Source: Euglena gracilis
Taxonomy: Eukaryota > Euglenida > Euglenophyceae > Euglenales
DNA length: 64,000 nucleotides
Assembly: GCA_039621445.1 (NCBI GenBank)
Contig: CP154954.1
Location: forward strand, 50,385,847 to 50,449,846
Reading direction: 5' to 3'
Shown here piece by piece: positions 30,540 to 43,200 of this stretch. How positions within the stretch are numbered: the stretch's first letter is position 1; each line of letters opens with the position of its first letter. The notes beneath the pieces were generated by a model. It saw nothing but the letters and a program-made list of their open reading frames with translations. It had not been told where the DNA came from and made no database searches. The position numbers were made by a program, and so were the translations under genes.

Positions 30540-31330
30540 TGGTATCTCCTGGAGTAATACAATAATAATATAACAACAACAGCAACAACAATGATTAATG
30601 ATGATGATGATGTGATAATAATGATAAAAAAATTACAATGAAACTAAAAAATACAATAATGTAATAAGATTTCATATCCGCAAATCTGAACTCCTCCATC
30701 CATCCTACTGTTTTACAATTCCAATCTCCATATGAAAATAGTGCCCACCTAGCCTAAAATAACACTCCTGACTCAAAACAGTGCCCAAGAATAATGGCCC
30801 TCACCCAAGCCGATGCCCGATGGGAACAATATGGGGGGGGGCTATTTGGGAATCCCCGAAATCAAGGTTGGGATTGTTTTTTTTTAAAAAAAGAACATCA
30901 TCAAAGTTCCTAGGAAAAACGGTTTGCAAAAGACTTTTTTGACAAAAATGCTGGATATTCCGAATTTTTGTGCCAAAGTCCGAATTTTCAAAAAAAAAAA
31001 AAAAAAAGTTTGAAAATCTCAATTTGAGGATTCGACCCAAAAAATGTCAATGTCAAAAATTTATTGGAAGCGCCGGAAACTATTTTTGAGGGATTTCAAA
31101 AAGTGTCCAAAATTGCGTTTTCAGGAGTTTTTTTCAACAAAATGATGATAAAAACATACGGAGCGCCGGGGAAGAAAAAATTTAGTTGAGGGGGGGTGTC
31201 GAATCCCCTCTCAGCCGGGGGGATGGTCACTTATACCTTGCCCACCCCCTGGGCCCTGGGGGGGGGGAGTAGGGGGTCCCAGACCCCTCCCCCCGGCAGG
31301 TCGGGGGGTCGACCTCCCCTGTGTGTCGGT
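30540..31330. other. AT-rich microsatellite and repeats, no gene
   Basis: Contains AAT/GAT trinucleotide repeats at 30555-30630, A/T runs, and G/C palindromes near 31190-31315. Nothing coding is seen. Confidence 0.6.
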
Positions 31331-31689
31331 GTCACATTGGACAAAAGAATTTTTTTCCAAAAGAAATGGAGACTTGCTTGTAGACAAACTCTTTCGGGGG
31401 TTCCCCAACTCGAGTTGTTTTGACACCGAAATGGCCATCTGCAACAATTGCACCTTCTGCAATACCACCATCAGGGCAGCTTTTCCTCTACAAGGAACCC
31501 CTGAAACTTCCAACTGGAGAATTGCAGCGTAATTGAGGAGACTGGTGATTTCTGGGTGGAAAATGACCACTGGTTGTTCAATCCCCACGACATAAGCCAT
31601 CCCCACTTATTTCGCGCGGGTCATCCCCCCCCCTATTATGCCAAGTGGGGGTGCAGAACCCAAAAATGTGGGGGGTGGCACAAGCCAAA

Positions 31690-32040
31690 AAAAAAACCCT
31701 TCGGAGGGGGGCAGGGAAGACCTGCACCATTTGAACAACTTCTTACAGCTAATGCCCTTGTTGTTGAAACGGATTGGGATTTTGAATGAAACTCCAGAGA
31801 AGAGGTTTTTGGAACTTTTGGACAGCGTTTCTGAAATGTTTTCAAAAATAAAACTGACAAAGAATTTAGACATGTCGGTTTTTGGCACTCAGGATGCTTT
31901 GTGAATTATATCAAAACTATCAAACAATATGTTGTTTTGTTCCAACGACCCTGTCAAAAAGTTGGGGAATTCTGTTGAAGCACTTCATAAAAGCTGTTGT
32001 TTCTTTGTGGAGTTTGTCAAACTGTTCCAAGAACAGAGGG
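31690..32040 (+). CDS. Unrecognised plus-strand coding segment, helical
   Basis: The plus frame gives LLLKRIGILNETPEKRFLEL, then LDSVSEMFSKIKLTKNLDMS, and stops near 31904. A second open stretch, NDPVKKLGNSVEALHKSCCF, follows at 31929-32035. Regular hydrophobic spacing suggests helices. GTCGACC palindromes flank the region at about 31310 and 32105. No family is recognised, and exon ends are unknown. Confidence 0.4.
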
Positions 32041-32089
32041 CACCAGCTGTAGGAGGGACGCTTCTTTGGAGGGGTCCCCAGGGCAGAAT

Positions 32090-32740
32090 GGGAAGGCCTG
32101 GTGGGGGGGGGTCGACCCCCCCACCCACCACAGCATTTTCACCGATTTCGGGGAAACGGGGATTTTGGCCAGAAAAATTTTGAAAATTTTTTGAAAAATG
32201 AACCCAAAACACATGATTTTTTGATGGAAAACCACAAATTTTCACAAAAAATCTCAAAATTTTCCGTCCTAAAAATTGGTACTTTTTAGGAGGGGGGGGG
32301 GGTGAAAAAAACAAGGTCAAAAAAAGTGGACGAAATTTTGGCACAGCCAAATTTTACTGACATTTTTTCTCGTTGAACTTTTTTGGACTTTCAATGGCAT
32401 TGTTCGCTTCAAAAACCTCTCAAAATCAACATTTTGAGAAAATGTTGAATTTTTGGAGGGTGTGAAAAAATGGGGTTTTGGGGGGGTTTTGGGGGGACCC
32501 CCTATATGGGTCCCAAAATGGGTCAAAATGGGTCAAAAAAACACCCGGCGCCGAAGGCGCCGGAAATTTTTTTTTCGGGTCCAAAAATTGGTGCTCCCGG
32601 AAATACGGGAAGAGGTGGGGGGGGGGGGTCGACCCCCCACCACCATGCAGGGGGTGGGGGGGAGGTCGACCCCCCCACCCACCACCCTGGCTGTTCGGTC
32701 GATTCCCGTTCTGCCCTGGGGGTCCCCCCCAAAAGACCCC
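32090..32740. repeat. AGGCCTGGTGGGG / GTCGACCCCC hairpin repeats
   Basis: Copies of GGTGGGGGGGTCGACCCCCC followed by ACCCACCAC occur at 32095-32135, 32612-32645 and 32652-32690, with a GGCGCCGAAGGCGCC hairpin at 32546. The family recurs at 9570, 22150, 25000, 27230, 38645, 49690 and 49855. No gene is seen here. Confidence 0.6.
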
Positions 32741-33364
32741 CACAATGCTTGGCCTTGAAGCGATTTTTGGTCCAGAGCAAAACAGGAACTCCCAGCACGG
32801 CTCCAGAAACGCATGACCCACCTGTCTGGGGCGAACCTCAACACTGACAGACAACACAACTCGAAATGCACTTCCCCCACAAATAGACACTCACGAGTCA
32901 GAAGGTGTTTTTCACCAGGAGTTCTTCTGGCAACAAGGATTCAGAAGAGAAGAGAGCTGTTCAGCTTTTGTCATGGGTCTTATACGAACAGCAACTTGGA
33001 CGGCAGCAGAAAGGTTCGGTGGGTGGAAAACTTTAGAATACAACAAACCTTTCAAGATATGAAAACAAGGAAGCAGGGGGGGGGGACGTCAAAAACTCAA
33101 TGATAGGGAATTCTGGTGACAAATCCTCATTTTCACATACCGTCACCTCCCCCCTTTGTCCCCCCAAAAGGTGACAATTAGGGGGTGGGGTAATCCTAAA
33201 GAAACCACATGCGCGCTGAGTATTTTTTTTCCAGGCGTGCTGAATGTGTGCCAAAAAACAAAAACAAATGGGGGGGGTGGATTACTGGCAACCCACCCCC
33301 CCAATTGCCACCCCCCTCTTATTGTCACCTAGGGTCCAGAGGAGCCCAAAGGGGGTGACAAATT

Positions 33365-33505
33365 GTGGCATACGGTAGATTGGGGGGGGGGGGGTAGCGG
33401 GTGGTCGGCCGACCACCCAACTGGTCGGCCGATTGGGCCTGGTCGGCAGCTAGTCGGCGAGACGGGGGGGTCGGGGGGTAGTCGGCCGACCACCCACTCT
33501 AATGT
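33365..33505. repeat. TGGTCGGCCGACCACCC repeats
   Basis: Palindromic GGTCGGCCGACCACCC units. A mirror-image block lies at 36905-37135, so the two may be ends of a 3.7-kb composite. No ORF or TSD was found. Confidence 0.5.
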
Positions 33506-33784
33506 AGTTTCGGGCCAGTCTCGCCGACTTTTAAGCCCCCCCCCCGAGAAAAAACGTTTGTCCAAATCACCTCATCACCAGTCAAAACCCACCCAAATGG
33601 CTCCAGAACCCCCCCAATCGGGGGTGAATATGCAAAAAAACTGGGGGCAAAATGTCCATTTTGGGCCACTTTTGGCAAAAGAACACCTCTCCCCATTGGA
33701 TTTTCAATATAAGTCAAAATTTGCACAAAAAGGACTTCCAAGTATATTGCCAACATAGAAGGGATTTTGTTATTTGAGGGGGGG

Positions 33785-33945
33785 GGGGCGGGGGGGGGCG
33801 GAGCCCACCCCCCCCCTGCCTATGCCAAAATTTCTATACAAAAATCGACCGACACTGACAGATCAGCAGGGGCGCCGGGCGCGAGCGAGCGAAGCGAGCC
33901 GCCCGGCGCCCCTGCTGAATCTGTTAGTGTCGGTCGATTTTTCTA
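33785..33945. repeat. Palindrome ACCGACACTGACAGAT..GGGGCGCCGGGCG
   Basis: Arms of about 45 bp (TCGACCGACACTGACAG... and complement) surround a GAGCGAGCGAAGCGAG loop. A diverged relative lies at 42068-42135. It abuts the element starting at 33945. Confidence 0.65.
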
Positions 33946-35140
33946 AAACCTATTTTGTCTGGGCCCGACGCCTGTCTTGATATTCATTCGACCGAACCGC
34001 CTGGACGGAAATATGGTCAAAAAAGTGGTTTTTGGCCCATTAACGGGCGCCTGAATGGAAATCGACTGACATAAACGGCGCCTGAATGGAAATCGACTTT
34101 CATAAACGGGCGCCTGAATGGAAATCGACTGACATAAACGGGCGCCTGAATGGAAATCGACTGTCATAAACGGGCGCCTGAATGGAAATCGACGGACATA
34201 AACGGTTTCCGATGTCTTGGAAATCGACCAACCTTTTGTTTCCTTTTTTGAATGCCTTTTTGTTCCGTTTTGGGACATTTTCAGTTTCAGCCTGAAACCT
34301 GTTAATGTCGACCAACATTTTGTCTCTTTTTTTCGGAATGCTTTTTTCTTTTTTTCAATCTCTATATCAAGAACTGCTTCTTAAACGCAGACTCTGACCC
34401 GAGTCTGCGTTTCGAAACGCAGACTCAGGCCGAATAACAGACTCAGCGCTTCGAAACAGAGACTCAGGCCAGAGTCTGCGTTTTATTACAAACACAGATT
34501 TTGACCAAAGCCATGAACACAGCCTTTTGCTATGAACACAGCCTTGGCCCGAAATCCGATGATGTCAATATAATTGCAATACAGGCGTCGAGCCCAGAAA
34601 ATAGGGTTGACATTGCCAAATAACTCCTCACCCGAAAGCTTTTCTTTTAGATGACCAGTGATGACAACTGGTTCAGGACAAATATGCCGAATGCTTTTTC
34701 TGAAGATCCAGAAAATAATAATCTTAAGTACCGTCCTTCCGTCTGTTCCATCCAAAGTTCAGCCAGCTGTGATCACCTGGCCACAAAATTTGGTTTTTTG
34801 TCTGATCCATAACTCCTCCACAACCCCATAGGACCAAAAATGTCGAAAAAAATGGAAATACAAAATGTCCAAAAAATCACTACAAATTCCCAATCTGACT
34901 AGCAACAGATTTCAATGGAATGGAAATCGACTTTCATAAACGGGCGCCTGAATGGAAATCGACTGTCATAAACGGGCGCCTGAATGGAAATCGACTTACA
35001 TAAACGGGCGCCTGAATGGAAATTGACTGACATAAACGGGCGCCTGAATGGAAATCGACCGACATAAACAATTTCAGCCTGAAATCCGTTAATGTCAGTA
35101 GAATTTCAAGACAGGCGTCGGGCCCAGAAAATAGGTTTTT
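33945..35140. mobile_element. Element with GGGCCCGACGCCTGTCTTGA TIRs and 32-bp subterminal arrays
   Basis: The TIRs read AAACCTATTTTGTCTGGGCC then CGACGCCTGTCTTGA, and the complement at 35103-35140 has small differences. Arrays of about 32 bp (CGGGCGCCTGAATGGAAATC) lie at 34040-34200 and 34915-35070 in the same orientation. The core includes GACTCAGGCC / AGAGTCTGCG inverted repeats and a minus-strand frame at 34490-34755 of uncertain value. An internal copy of the end occurs near 34580. No clean TSD was found. Confidence 0.7.
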
Positions 35141-35204
35141 AACAAAAAGGACTTAGCCCTCCAAGTATGTTGCCAACATAGAAGGGATTTTGTTATTTGG
35201 GGGG

Positions 35205-35590
35205 GGTGCGGGGGGGAGATCAGGCAGTAGACTTTGGTCATTTTGACCCCCCCTCCCCCCCCTATGGTGAAGTTCACCGTTTGAAAGTTCACCAGGGGGT
35301 CCCGGACCCCCCCTCTGCCTAACCCAACGGTGAACTTCACCACAAGAGCACTTTTTTTGGCCAAAAATGGCCGAAAATGACATTTTGGGCAAGTTTTCGG
35401 AAATTTCGATTAAATTCCATGAACCATCAACCTCAAAATGACCATTTTAAGAGGAAAGGAGCAAAATTTCACCCATGAAAAATTCACCCCCAACCATCAA
35501 AACAGTGAAGTTCACCGGTGAACTTCACCGCCGAAAGTACCCCCCCCCCCAGTGAACGTTCACCGGTGAAGTTCACCGGGGGGGTCCACC
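35205..35590. repeat. GTGAAGTTCACC repeat block, inverted copy at 45430-45830
   Basis: Multiple GGTGAAGTTCACCGGTGAAC palindromic units and the sequence CAGGCAGTAGACTTTGGTCA are shared, in reverse orientation, with 45430-45830. A direct partial copy lies at 38260-38500. The long minus-strand frames here derive from it. Confidence 0.7.
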
Positions 35591-35739
35591 GCCCCCCCCC
35601 CCCCTTCCTGCCTACCCCCCGGGGGGGGGGGGGCGGAGCCCCCCCCGCCTATGCCAAAGTGAGCCACAAAACGACTTAGCCCCCGAGTATGTGGCCAACA
35701 CAGAAGGGATTTTGTTATCTGAGGCTCGGATGGGGGTGG

Positions 35740-38280
35740 AGGGGGGAGTTTTCTATATCGAGAACTGTGTCCCAGACGCCGGTTCGGGCGGGAAACCTGT
35801 GCCTGGGACGCCGGTTCGGGCGGTAGCCTAGGCACAGGTTTCCCGCCCGAACCGGCGTTTGGGACACAGTTTTTGAAACCGTGGCTAGGGGGCTCCGGTT
35901 TCATGCCCGAACCGGCGGCTAGGGAATCACGGCCAATTTCGCCCAAAATACCCATGTTTGGGGCAGTTTTGGGCATTTTTGGCCCAAATGGGCGGCCGGT
36001 CAAAAATGGCAGATTTCATACTTATGAAAGCATGTTGCCCATTAATCGAAAGCTCTTTTAAAGGGCTTTCGACAGATGGCCACAGGATTCGGCCATAATG
36101 CATGCAGCGCTTATTTTCAGCGATCGTGTATTCCAAAATTTGACATCCTAATTTGTCAAATCCCATTGCTCAGGTTGCATATTGCATATCAAACGAAAGG
36201 TCTCGCCAACACCTTTCGCTTGGTACCCACAGAACTCAGCCAGATTGCAAAGCGCCCTCAAAATCAGCGATCGCATTTTTCCGCATTTTTCGGACCCCAT
36301 TTGCATATCTGAAATTCCACTTTTCAGCTGCCATGTTGCCCATCGATCGAAAGCTCTTCTCAAGGGCTTTCAGCAGATGGCCTTAGATTTCTGCCGTGCT
36401 GCGTGGTATTCTATTTCAGAAATTCTCCAAAATTGGCCAAAAGGAAATTTTTGCTCAAAAAACCACAATTTTTTGCCCAAGACCACCCAAAAACTGCTAA
36501 AAAATGAATGCCACCTGTCTACAAGCCCTTTTGGACACTTTTTGGCACTTTTTATTTTGGGTCCCCGAGACGCCGTTTTCACGCCCGAACCGGCGTCTGG
36601 GACGCCGGTTCGGCGCAGAAATTTCCCGCCCGAACCGGCGTCCCAGACGCCGGTTCGGGCATGAAACCGGAGCCCCCAGACACGGTTTCAGCCTGTCGTG
36701 ATGCAGAATGCTTGCATTTCTAAAGGATTTTCATGTAATCCCTGTTTCATCATTGGTTTTTTACCACTCCGGACCCCCATCAAGGGCCCACCGAACCCCA
36801 CCGACCAAGATTTCCATCTGGGGATGTTTATGTTGGTGTAAGGCACTTATTTGGATCCATCCGGACCATTTCCGGGTGATTTGGACCTGCCACAGACCAT
36901 TTTTATGACCACCGACTAGCCACCGACTAATTTTCTACATGGGGGGGGCTTTAAAAGTCGGCGGTTTTGACCCGTTATTACATTAGAGTGGGTAGCCGGC
37001 CCACTACTCCTCCGACTACCCACCCCTCCCCCCCCCCCCCCGTCTCGCCGACTAGCTACCAACCAATTGGTCGGCTGACTAGTCGGCCGACCACCCACTA
37101 CCCCCCCCCCCCAGTCTACCACCTAGAGCCGTGACAAATAGGGGGGGGGCAGCACTTTCACCAATTTTGCAAAAAAAAACCGGGAATTTTTGCCGGGAAA
37201 TTTTTTTTGAAATTTTATTTGCAAAATGAACCCAAAATACATGATTTTTTGATGGAAAACCACCTTTTTCACAAAAAAATATATATATAACTCAAAAAAT
37301 TCAGGTTTAAAAATTGGTAGTTTTTAGGGTACTTATCTGTCATCGCACGATCGACCCCTTCCTTTTGGTTATCACACGACACCCTATTTTTGGTCCTATG
37401 GGGTTATTTGAAGGAGTAGGGTTAGGGCAACATGGCAACATGGCACTCTGCGCCGAGCCGGCATCCAGAACGCCGGTTTGAGCGGGAAGTCGGCGTCCGA
37501 GGGACCCAAAACAAAAAGTGCCAAAAAGTGTCCAAAAGGCTTTGTAGGCATGTGCAATCATATCTGAGCAGTTTTTGAGGGTATTTGGCCAGAAATTAAG
37601 GTATTTTGTGCAATAATTTCCATTTGGCCAAATTTGGCGATTTTGTGAAATAGAGTACCATAGCACGGCTGAAATCTAAGGCCATCTGCTGAAAGCCCTT
37701 GAGAAGGGCTATCGATCAAGGGGCAACATGGCAGGTGAACAGTGGATTTTGGAATTTGCGAAAAGGGTCGGAACATGCGATCAGCAATTTTCAGGGCGCT
37801 ATGCAGTGTGGGTACCAAGCGAAAGGTCTCAGGGAGAGCTTTCGATTGATATGCTGTATAGCACCTGAGGTGTGGGATTTCACAAATAAGATGTCATATT
37901 TTGGATGCACAATTGCTGAAAATAAGCGCTGTGTGCATAATGGCTGAATCCTGTGGCCATCTGTCAAAAGCCCTTGAAAAAAGCTTTTGATCGATGGGTA
38001 TCAAGGCACCAGACCTGTGAAAACTTCAATCGGCCGATCGACATGGCCATGAGCCCAAAGGAGCCCAAAAATGCTCAAAAATGTTCAGAAACTGGGTTTT
38101 CAGGACGAAATTGGCCGTGATTCCTTGAACGCCGGTTCGGGCGTGAAGCCAGAGCCCCTGGTTTCAACAACTGTGTCCAGAACGCCGGTTCGGGCGGCAG
38201 CCCGAACCAGCGTTCTGAAACACGGCTTCACGCCCAAACCGGCGTTCTGGACACAGTTTTCGTATCAGAAAGTTCACCGG
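35740..38280. repeat. Composite repeats: CGCCGGTTCGGGCG palindromes and CGAAAGCTCTT units
   Basis: ACGCCGGTTCGGGCGGGAAA and its complement recur at 35770-35930, 36560-36690, 37440-37500 and 38120-38270 (also 46540-46700). ATCGAAAGCTCTTnnAAGGG followed by GCAGATGGCC recurs at 36045, 36350, 37690 and 37975, in both orientations. I see no gene in this 2.5 kb. Confidence 0.6.
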
Positions 38281-38884
38281 GTGGTCCCAACCCCCCCCCT
38301 CTGCCAACCCCAACGGTGAACTTCACCGGTGAAGTTCCCCACGAGAGCACTTTTTTGGGCCAAAAAATGGCCAAAAATGACTTTTTGGGCAAGTTGTCGG
38401 AAATTTCGATAAAATTCCATGAAGCATCAACCTCAAAATGACCATTTTGAGAGGAAAAGGAGCAAAATTTCACCCATCAAAGATTCACCAGGTGGGTGGC
38501 CCTTGGAGGTCAGGCAGCACGGGGGGGGGGGGGGGGGCTGCAGCCCCCCCCCCCCGGCAGAAGTTAGCGCCGGCCATAAACAGACAAGAAGCCTTAGTGC
38601 AACAAAGGGGGGGGCTGCAGACCCCCCCGGTGAACTTCACCGTTTTGATGGGGGTGGTCGACCCCCCCCCCCACATACCACCCTGGCTGTTTGGCCGTTT
38701 CCGGTTCTGCCCTGCAACAGTCCAACACACAAATGGCCCATGTCTCGAAAATTTCATGGGTCAAAAAGTGACACAAGGGATTATGGGGCCCTCGTACAGT
38801 TGAGCAACAAAAGGGATTTGTCTCCCCCCCCTGAAGAGGGTAACACAAGGGAGCCCCGTCTTGTCGACCCTTGTTGGCCGTCCG

Positions 38885-39165
38885 AGGGTCGGTCGACCCA
38901 TTGTTGGGTCGACCGGTACTTGTCTGTTATCGTACGACGGACCCCCCCCTTTTGGTTATGGTACGACACTTATTTTTAGGGTTATTTAAAGGAATAGGTG
39001 CGCACATGCATGTTGCGCAACGTGGCCATGTAGCGCAAACGTGCATGTGCGCACCTAACCCTATTCCTTAATAACCCGAAATAACCCAAAAAAAAGGGTG
39101 TCGTACCATAACCAAAAAGGGGTCCGTCGTACGATAACAGACAAGTACCGGTCGACCGACTGAGG
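38885..39165. repeat. ~280-bp palindrome (GGTCGACCGGTACTTGTCTG arms)
   Basis: Arms of about 130 bp begin GGTCGACCGGTACTTGTCTG and include TTATCGTACGACGGACCCC and GGTGCGCACATGCA, with the loop near 39025. A diverged single arm lies at 37325-37420. It is likely a foldback element or a recent inverted duplication. Confidence 0.8.
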
Positions 39166-40154
39166 CGGCAACAGGACCCCCCCCCCCCCGGCCTGCGTAC
39201 TGGCCCTCAGGACCCCCCTGCCCCCTGGGTCCAAACCAACACCAAAATGGATGTTGTGCAGGTGCAATTTTCAAAAGCTTTGTTTGGCATTTCAGGTGGC
39301 CTTTTGGGTCTAATTTGGTTGGTCAGTTCATGGTCTATGGGAACGACAACGGGGGGGGGGTGGCGCATGGTGGGAGGCTGGGGGGGGGGTTGTGGTAGTC
39401 GGCCGACTACCATGCCCCCCCCTTACTGTTCCCGTCCCGTGGCCCCCTTTTGGGTCCATGGGAACAGTATGGGGGGGGAACCGTAAGGGGGGGGGGGACG
39501 AGCTCCCCCCCCCTACTGTTCCCATGGGCCATGAACTAACCGACCGAATTAGACCCAAAAGGCCACCTAAAGTGCCAAAATGAACCCTCTTTGGTTCACA
39601 TACTGCAAAATTGCAACTAACAAAAAAACCAGCCTGGTGGCCATCTGCATCTCCATTTTGAGCGGAGTCAAAAATTCTGCTACCCGGCGCCGTGGCGCGA
39701 GGGGGGAGGGGGGTCAGGGCCTTTGGCAAATGGCACACCTAGTCTCCATTGTTGCCCCTTCATGCCCTCGGAAAGGGGGGTTGCAGCAATGGCAAGGGGA
39801 CCCCCATTTTCACCAAACGCGGCCAGAATTTGCTGTCCACCCGAAAAATTACCAAATTTTCTGCCAAAATATGGCCCGCGCACTGCGTGCGCGCCCCGGC
39901 TGGAAGCCCCCTTCAAAACGGCGCGCCGCAGCCCCCCCCCCCCCCCTCTGCCTGGTCTCCTCTGGCCGACCTCCCCATTCCATGACAGCCCCCCCCCCCC
40001 CCCCCCAACACAAAATACTCCCCCTTGGGATCCCTCCCACCAACCGAACCAGCCTGAACCTCCATGGCAGTTGCCATAGCAAACGTACTCAACTTACTCA
40101 ATACTGAATTTTCACTCCACAAGGGATTTGTGGACATGCAAGTCAGGGTGGAAA

Positions 40155-40319
40155 CTAAGAACCCATCTGAACACGATTTTCTCTTGCACCTCGATTCCGC
40201 TCAGCCGCGGCACGCCCCTTTTCAGTTGTCGGAGTTGTCCATGCTGAAACCTCTTCATCATCCACAGAAGGTAAAGACTTTGGGTTGGCAAATGGATTCG
40301 CGGCTTCTCTTTTGATCAT
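40155..40319 (-). CDS. N-terminal-type exon (MIKREAANPF...), possibly of the kinesin
   Basis: It starts with ATG at 40319 after an in-frame stop and reads MIKREAANPFANPKSLPSVD, then DEEVSAWTTPTTEKGRAAAE and RNRGARENRVQMGS before a stop at 40155. The disordered, charged composition ending in RENRVQM resembles the lead-in to a kinesin motor (xxVxVxVRPF). It is on the same strand as, and upstream of, the motor exons. A donor AATCGT|GTTCAG (CAG at +4) is available. The link to the kinesin is my inference. A competing plus-strand ORF overlaps it. Confidence 0.4.
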   Translation of the reverse strand: MIKREAANPFANPKSLPSVDDEEVSAWTTPTTEKGRAAAERNRGARENRVQMGS

Positions 40320-40649
40320 ACTCTCTTAAAGATACCTTCAAAACATTGGAGCTGCAGACAGAATACATTGTCAAAAGTTGTTCAAATTCAATTTTTACAC
40401 AATGAGGTGCCCCAGCTGCGGGTCGGGCAATATTTGCAGCGATCCCACCACCAGAAGAGTGTTCAATTCTTGTTCTGCCACGGTCTGTGGAGGGTGCCAG
40501 GGTGCCAGCCAAACCTCCTGACCATCCACCAATCTTGTCCTACATCCCGGCCCAGCACAGCCCGCGTATGGGGCAAGTTGGGGGGTCAACAAATTTCCTT
40601 TATCACACCCTTGACCCATTCCCTTGGTCCGGGTATGGGACAAGTCCCA

Positions 40650-41110
40650 CACCTCTCAGTCTTGCAAAGTAGTGGGATATTTGGAGCTGTATTTAATGTC
40701 ACCAAATCTTGGTTGGAAAATGTAGATTGGAGATCTTGTGTTGGGGGGTGGGGTGTGATGTTTTGCGAGAATGGGATTCCCCTTTCGATCTTGGCGAGAA
40801 ATGTGGTGTCATTTTTTCATCCCCCGAGGGATGAAAAATTCATTCGAAAGTTTTGGGGGTGATCCAACGCCACGACGCATGGGAATACACCAACATCACA
40901 GCCTTTGCCCTGCAAGATGTCCTGGGGCTCTCAAAGCGTCCAAGTGCTTTGGCTTGGTTGTTGTTAGGAAATACGCAGTGTAACGTGGTTGAAGAAGGCG
41001 GAGGTGCATCTGGCCGGATGTTGAGGGATTCGGCAACATTACACTTAAATGTGGCCCAAAAAAATTGCCTTATTTTTTATCTTTTTGGGAAGCCATCTGT
41101 CCTGGATTTT
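40650..41110 (+). CDS. hAT-transposase-like coding segment
   Basis: The plus frame contains GAVFNVTKSWLENVDWRSCV and GWGVMFCENGIPLSILARNV, then shifts frame near 40850 to RHDAWEYTNITAFALQDVLG and LSKRPSALAWLLLGNTQCNV. The segment F..ENGIPLSI resembles the hAT pattern in which a helix ends in (N/G)IP(L/F). The frame change may be a short intron or a decay mutation. The match is short, so the assignment is tentative. Confidence 0.4.
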
Positions 41111-41169
41111 TCAACCTCATGGAAACTTCAACATTCGTTCTCCCCTTCTGACCCCACCTCACCTTTTTA

Positions 41170-42060
41170 ATTGATGGAAAAATGCGTGTGTTTCTCCCTT
41201 CTTATCCAATACTCTGACGGCTTCCTCATTTTAACTTCTTCGATCCTTCCATCCCCCTTAAAACTGGTCTTGGGTCACCCCCCCTTGACCCTCAACATTG
41301 AAAATGGACCCCCCCCCGCATGGTGGCCGAGGGTTCTTTTAAGGGAGAGTAGGCGATGGGGGAGGGAGGGTGGTGTTGAAGTGGTTTTGGGGGGGGCGAG
41401 ATCCTTGACTAGGCCAAGTTTTTTTTTTGCCGCACTTCGGGCGGCGAGATAGTAGCGTTTTTTTTTTTGAAAGATGGCACTGCATGCGACAAAAAAAATG
41501 TGGCAATTTTGGACATCATGGCACTAATCCATAAGTTTGTGTTTTGGGATTTCAAAAAAGAGGGTAGTGATGAGGTTACCTCCAAAACCACCGTTGCCCA
41601 AAGGGCGGCTGGACGATGATGCGTTTTTTTTTAAAAAAAAGCTTCCCCAAAAAGAGCCAAATTTGACAACGGAAATGGTGTGCTTTTTAAATATTTGATT
41701 TTAGAAGCCAAGTCAAGATGCATGTGCTCCCAAAATTAAAAAAAGGAAGATTTTCGCCCCTTCCGACCCATGAGTTCTAGACTTGTGCCGAAGGGCGGCG
41801 AGACAGTAGCGACGTCAAAATTCAATGAAAAGTTGAGTTCTCAATGTAAGAAATTGAAATGTAACTTACACACTTTTCAAATTTTTTTTCCAAAATCTCG
41901 GGGGCTTTTTTTTATATGTTGAAACCACCTTGACAAAGATGGGAAAAGGCAAATTGCGTTTTCGGTTTTTTTTCCATTTTCTATTTTCTATTTTCAACGG
42001 GTTTCAAAATTTTTTAACAAACGGCGTTTTTTTTTGAACAAACATCACTTTGTTTTCATA
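41170..42060. other. No gene seen; A/T and pyrimidine-rich spacer
   Basis: Contains poly-T runs and the phrase GGGCGGCGAGA(T/C)AGTAGCG twice (41440 and 41790). No credible ORF. Confidence 0.55.
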
Positions 42061-42239
42061 CAAAACCTACCGGCACCGACAGATTCAGAGTAGGGGCGCC
42101 GTGCCATGCAAGCGGCCGGGCGCCCCTACTAAATCTATTTTGTTTGGCCCGCACGCCTGTCTTGAATTTCATTTTTGACTGAACCGCCTGGACGGAAATG
42201 AGGAAGATCTTTTGGGGGACAAAACCACAGGGGGCTAGG

Positions 42240-43200
42240 CATGCCGCTCTGGGGGGGGGGGGGGCCCGAGGCCCCTGCGCGGCCGCTCGCCCCCCCTCGA
42301 CCCCCCATTGTGCCTAGCATGCCCAAGAAAAAATTTTCGCGAAAAAATCTCGACTTTCTTGAGGCCAAAAATGGTCAAAAATGACCATTTTTGGACATAC
42401 CATGCCCCCCCCATATAAGACCCCCCCCCTGGCCGGCCGAAGGCCGGCTCTTTGGCCGGGACCGCCCTCCCCCCATATAGGGTCCCCCACCCCCCCCCCC
42501 CCCCTCACCGACCCCCTCGCCACGCCATTTTCCCCCCCCCTCCCCCCCCTTTTCAGACCCCCTCGCCACGCCATGTCAGGCCCGCCAAAGAAAATTTTCT
42601 TGGCAAACCCCCGCGCACCCCCCCCCCCCCCATCCGGCGCCCCCCCCCTATGCCAAAAAAACGCCAAACCCCCCCCCCCCCCCCCCCCCCTAGCCGGACC
42701 CCTCGCCACGGCGTGCCGACCCCCCATAAGACCCCCCCTTGGGATTTTGGCTCCCGAGGGGGGGTCTTATACCACCCCCCCCCCCCTTTATTGTCCCACC
42801 GACCTGCCCCCGGGAGGCCCGACCGGACAATAAAGGGGGGGGGGGACAATAAAGGGGTACCAAAGGAATTTCATTGGCCCGGCCTAAAAAACCCCCGTCG
42901 GCCGGGGCCCAGGGACAATAAGGGGGGGGGACAATAAAGGGGGGGGCGGGGGGGTGGGGGGGGGGGGGGGGGGCATAGAAAAATGGCAAAATTTGGGGGC
43001 TGCGCTCCCCGGCAGCCCCCCAAAAATTTTTTTTGCTCAAAAATGGCCCGAAATGGCCAAAAATGACCACTTTTTGGACCCGAAAATCAACCGGCTGCCC
43101 TCGGACCCCCCTCCCCCCGCCCTCGCGCGGCCGCTCACCCCCCCCCCTCCCGCCGTGTCTTGCCTCCATAGCTCCGAAAGGCAAAAAAAAATCCCAAAGC
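42240..43200. repeat. GCGCGGCCGCTCGCCCCCC repeats and GACAATAAAGGGG hairpin
   Basis: GCGCGGCCGCTC blocks at 42275 and 43120 recur inverted at 46920 and 47240, together with TGCCTAGCAT and AAGAAAAAATTTTC phrases. CCTTTATTGTCCCACCGACC forms a hairpin with its complement at 42788-42850. Long Pro/Gly-rich frames here are homopolymer artefacts. Confidence 0.6.
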
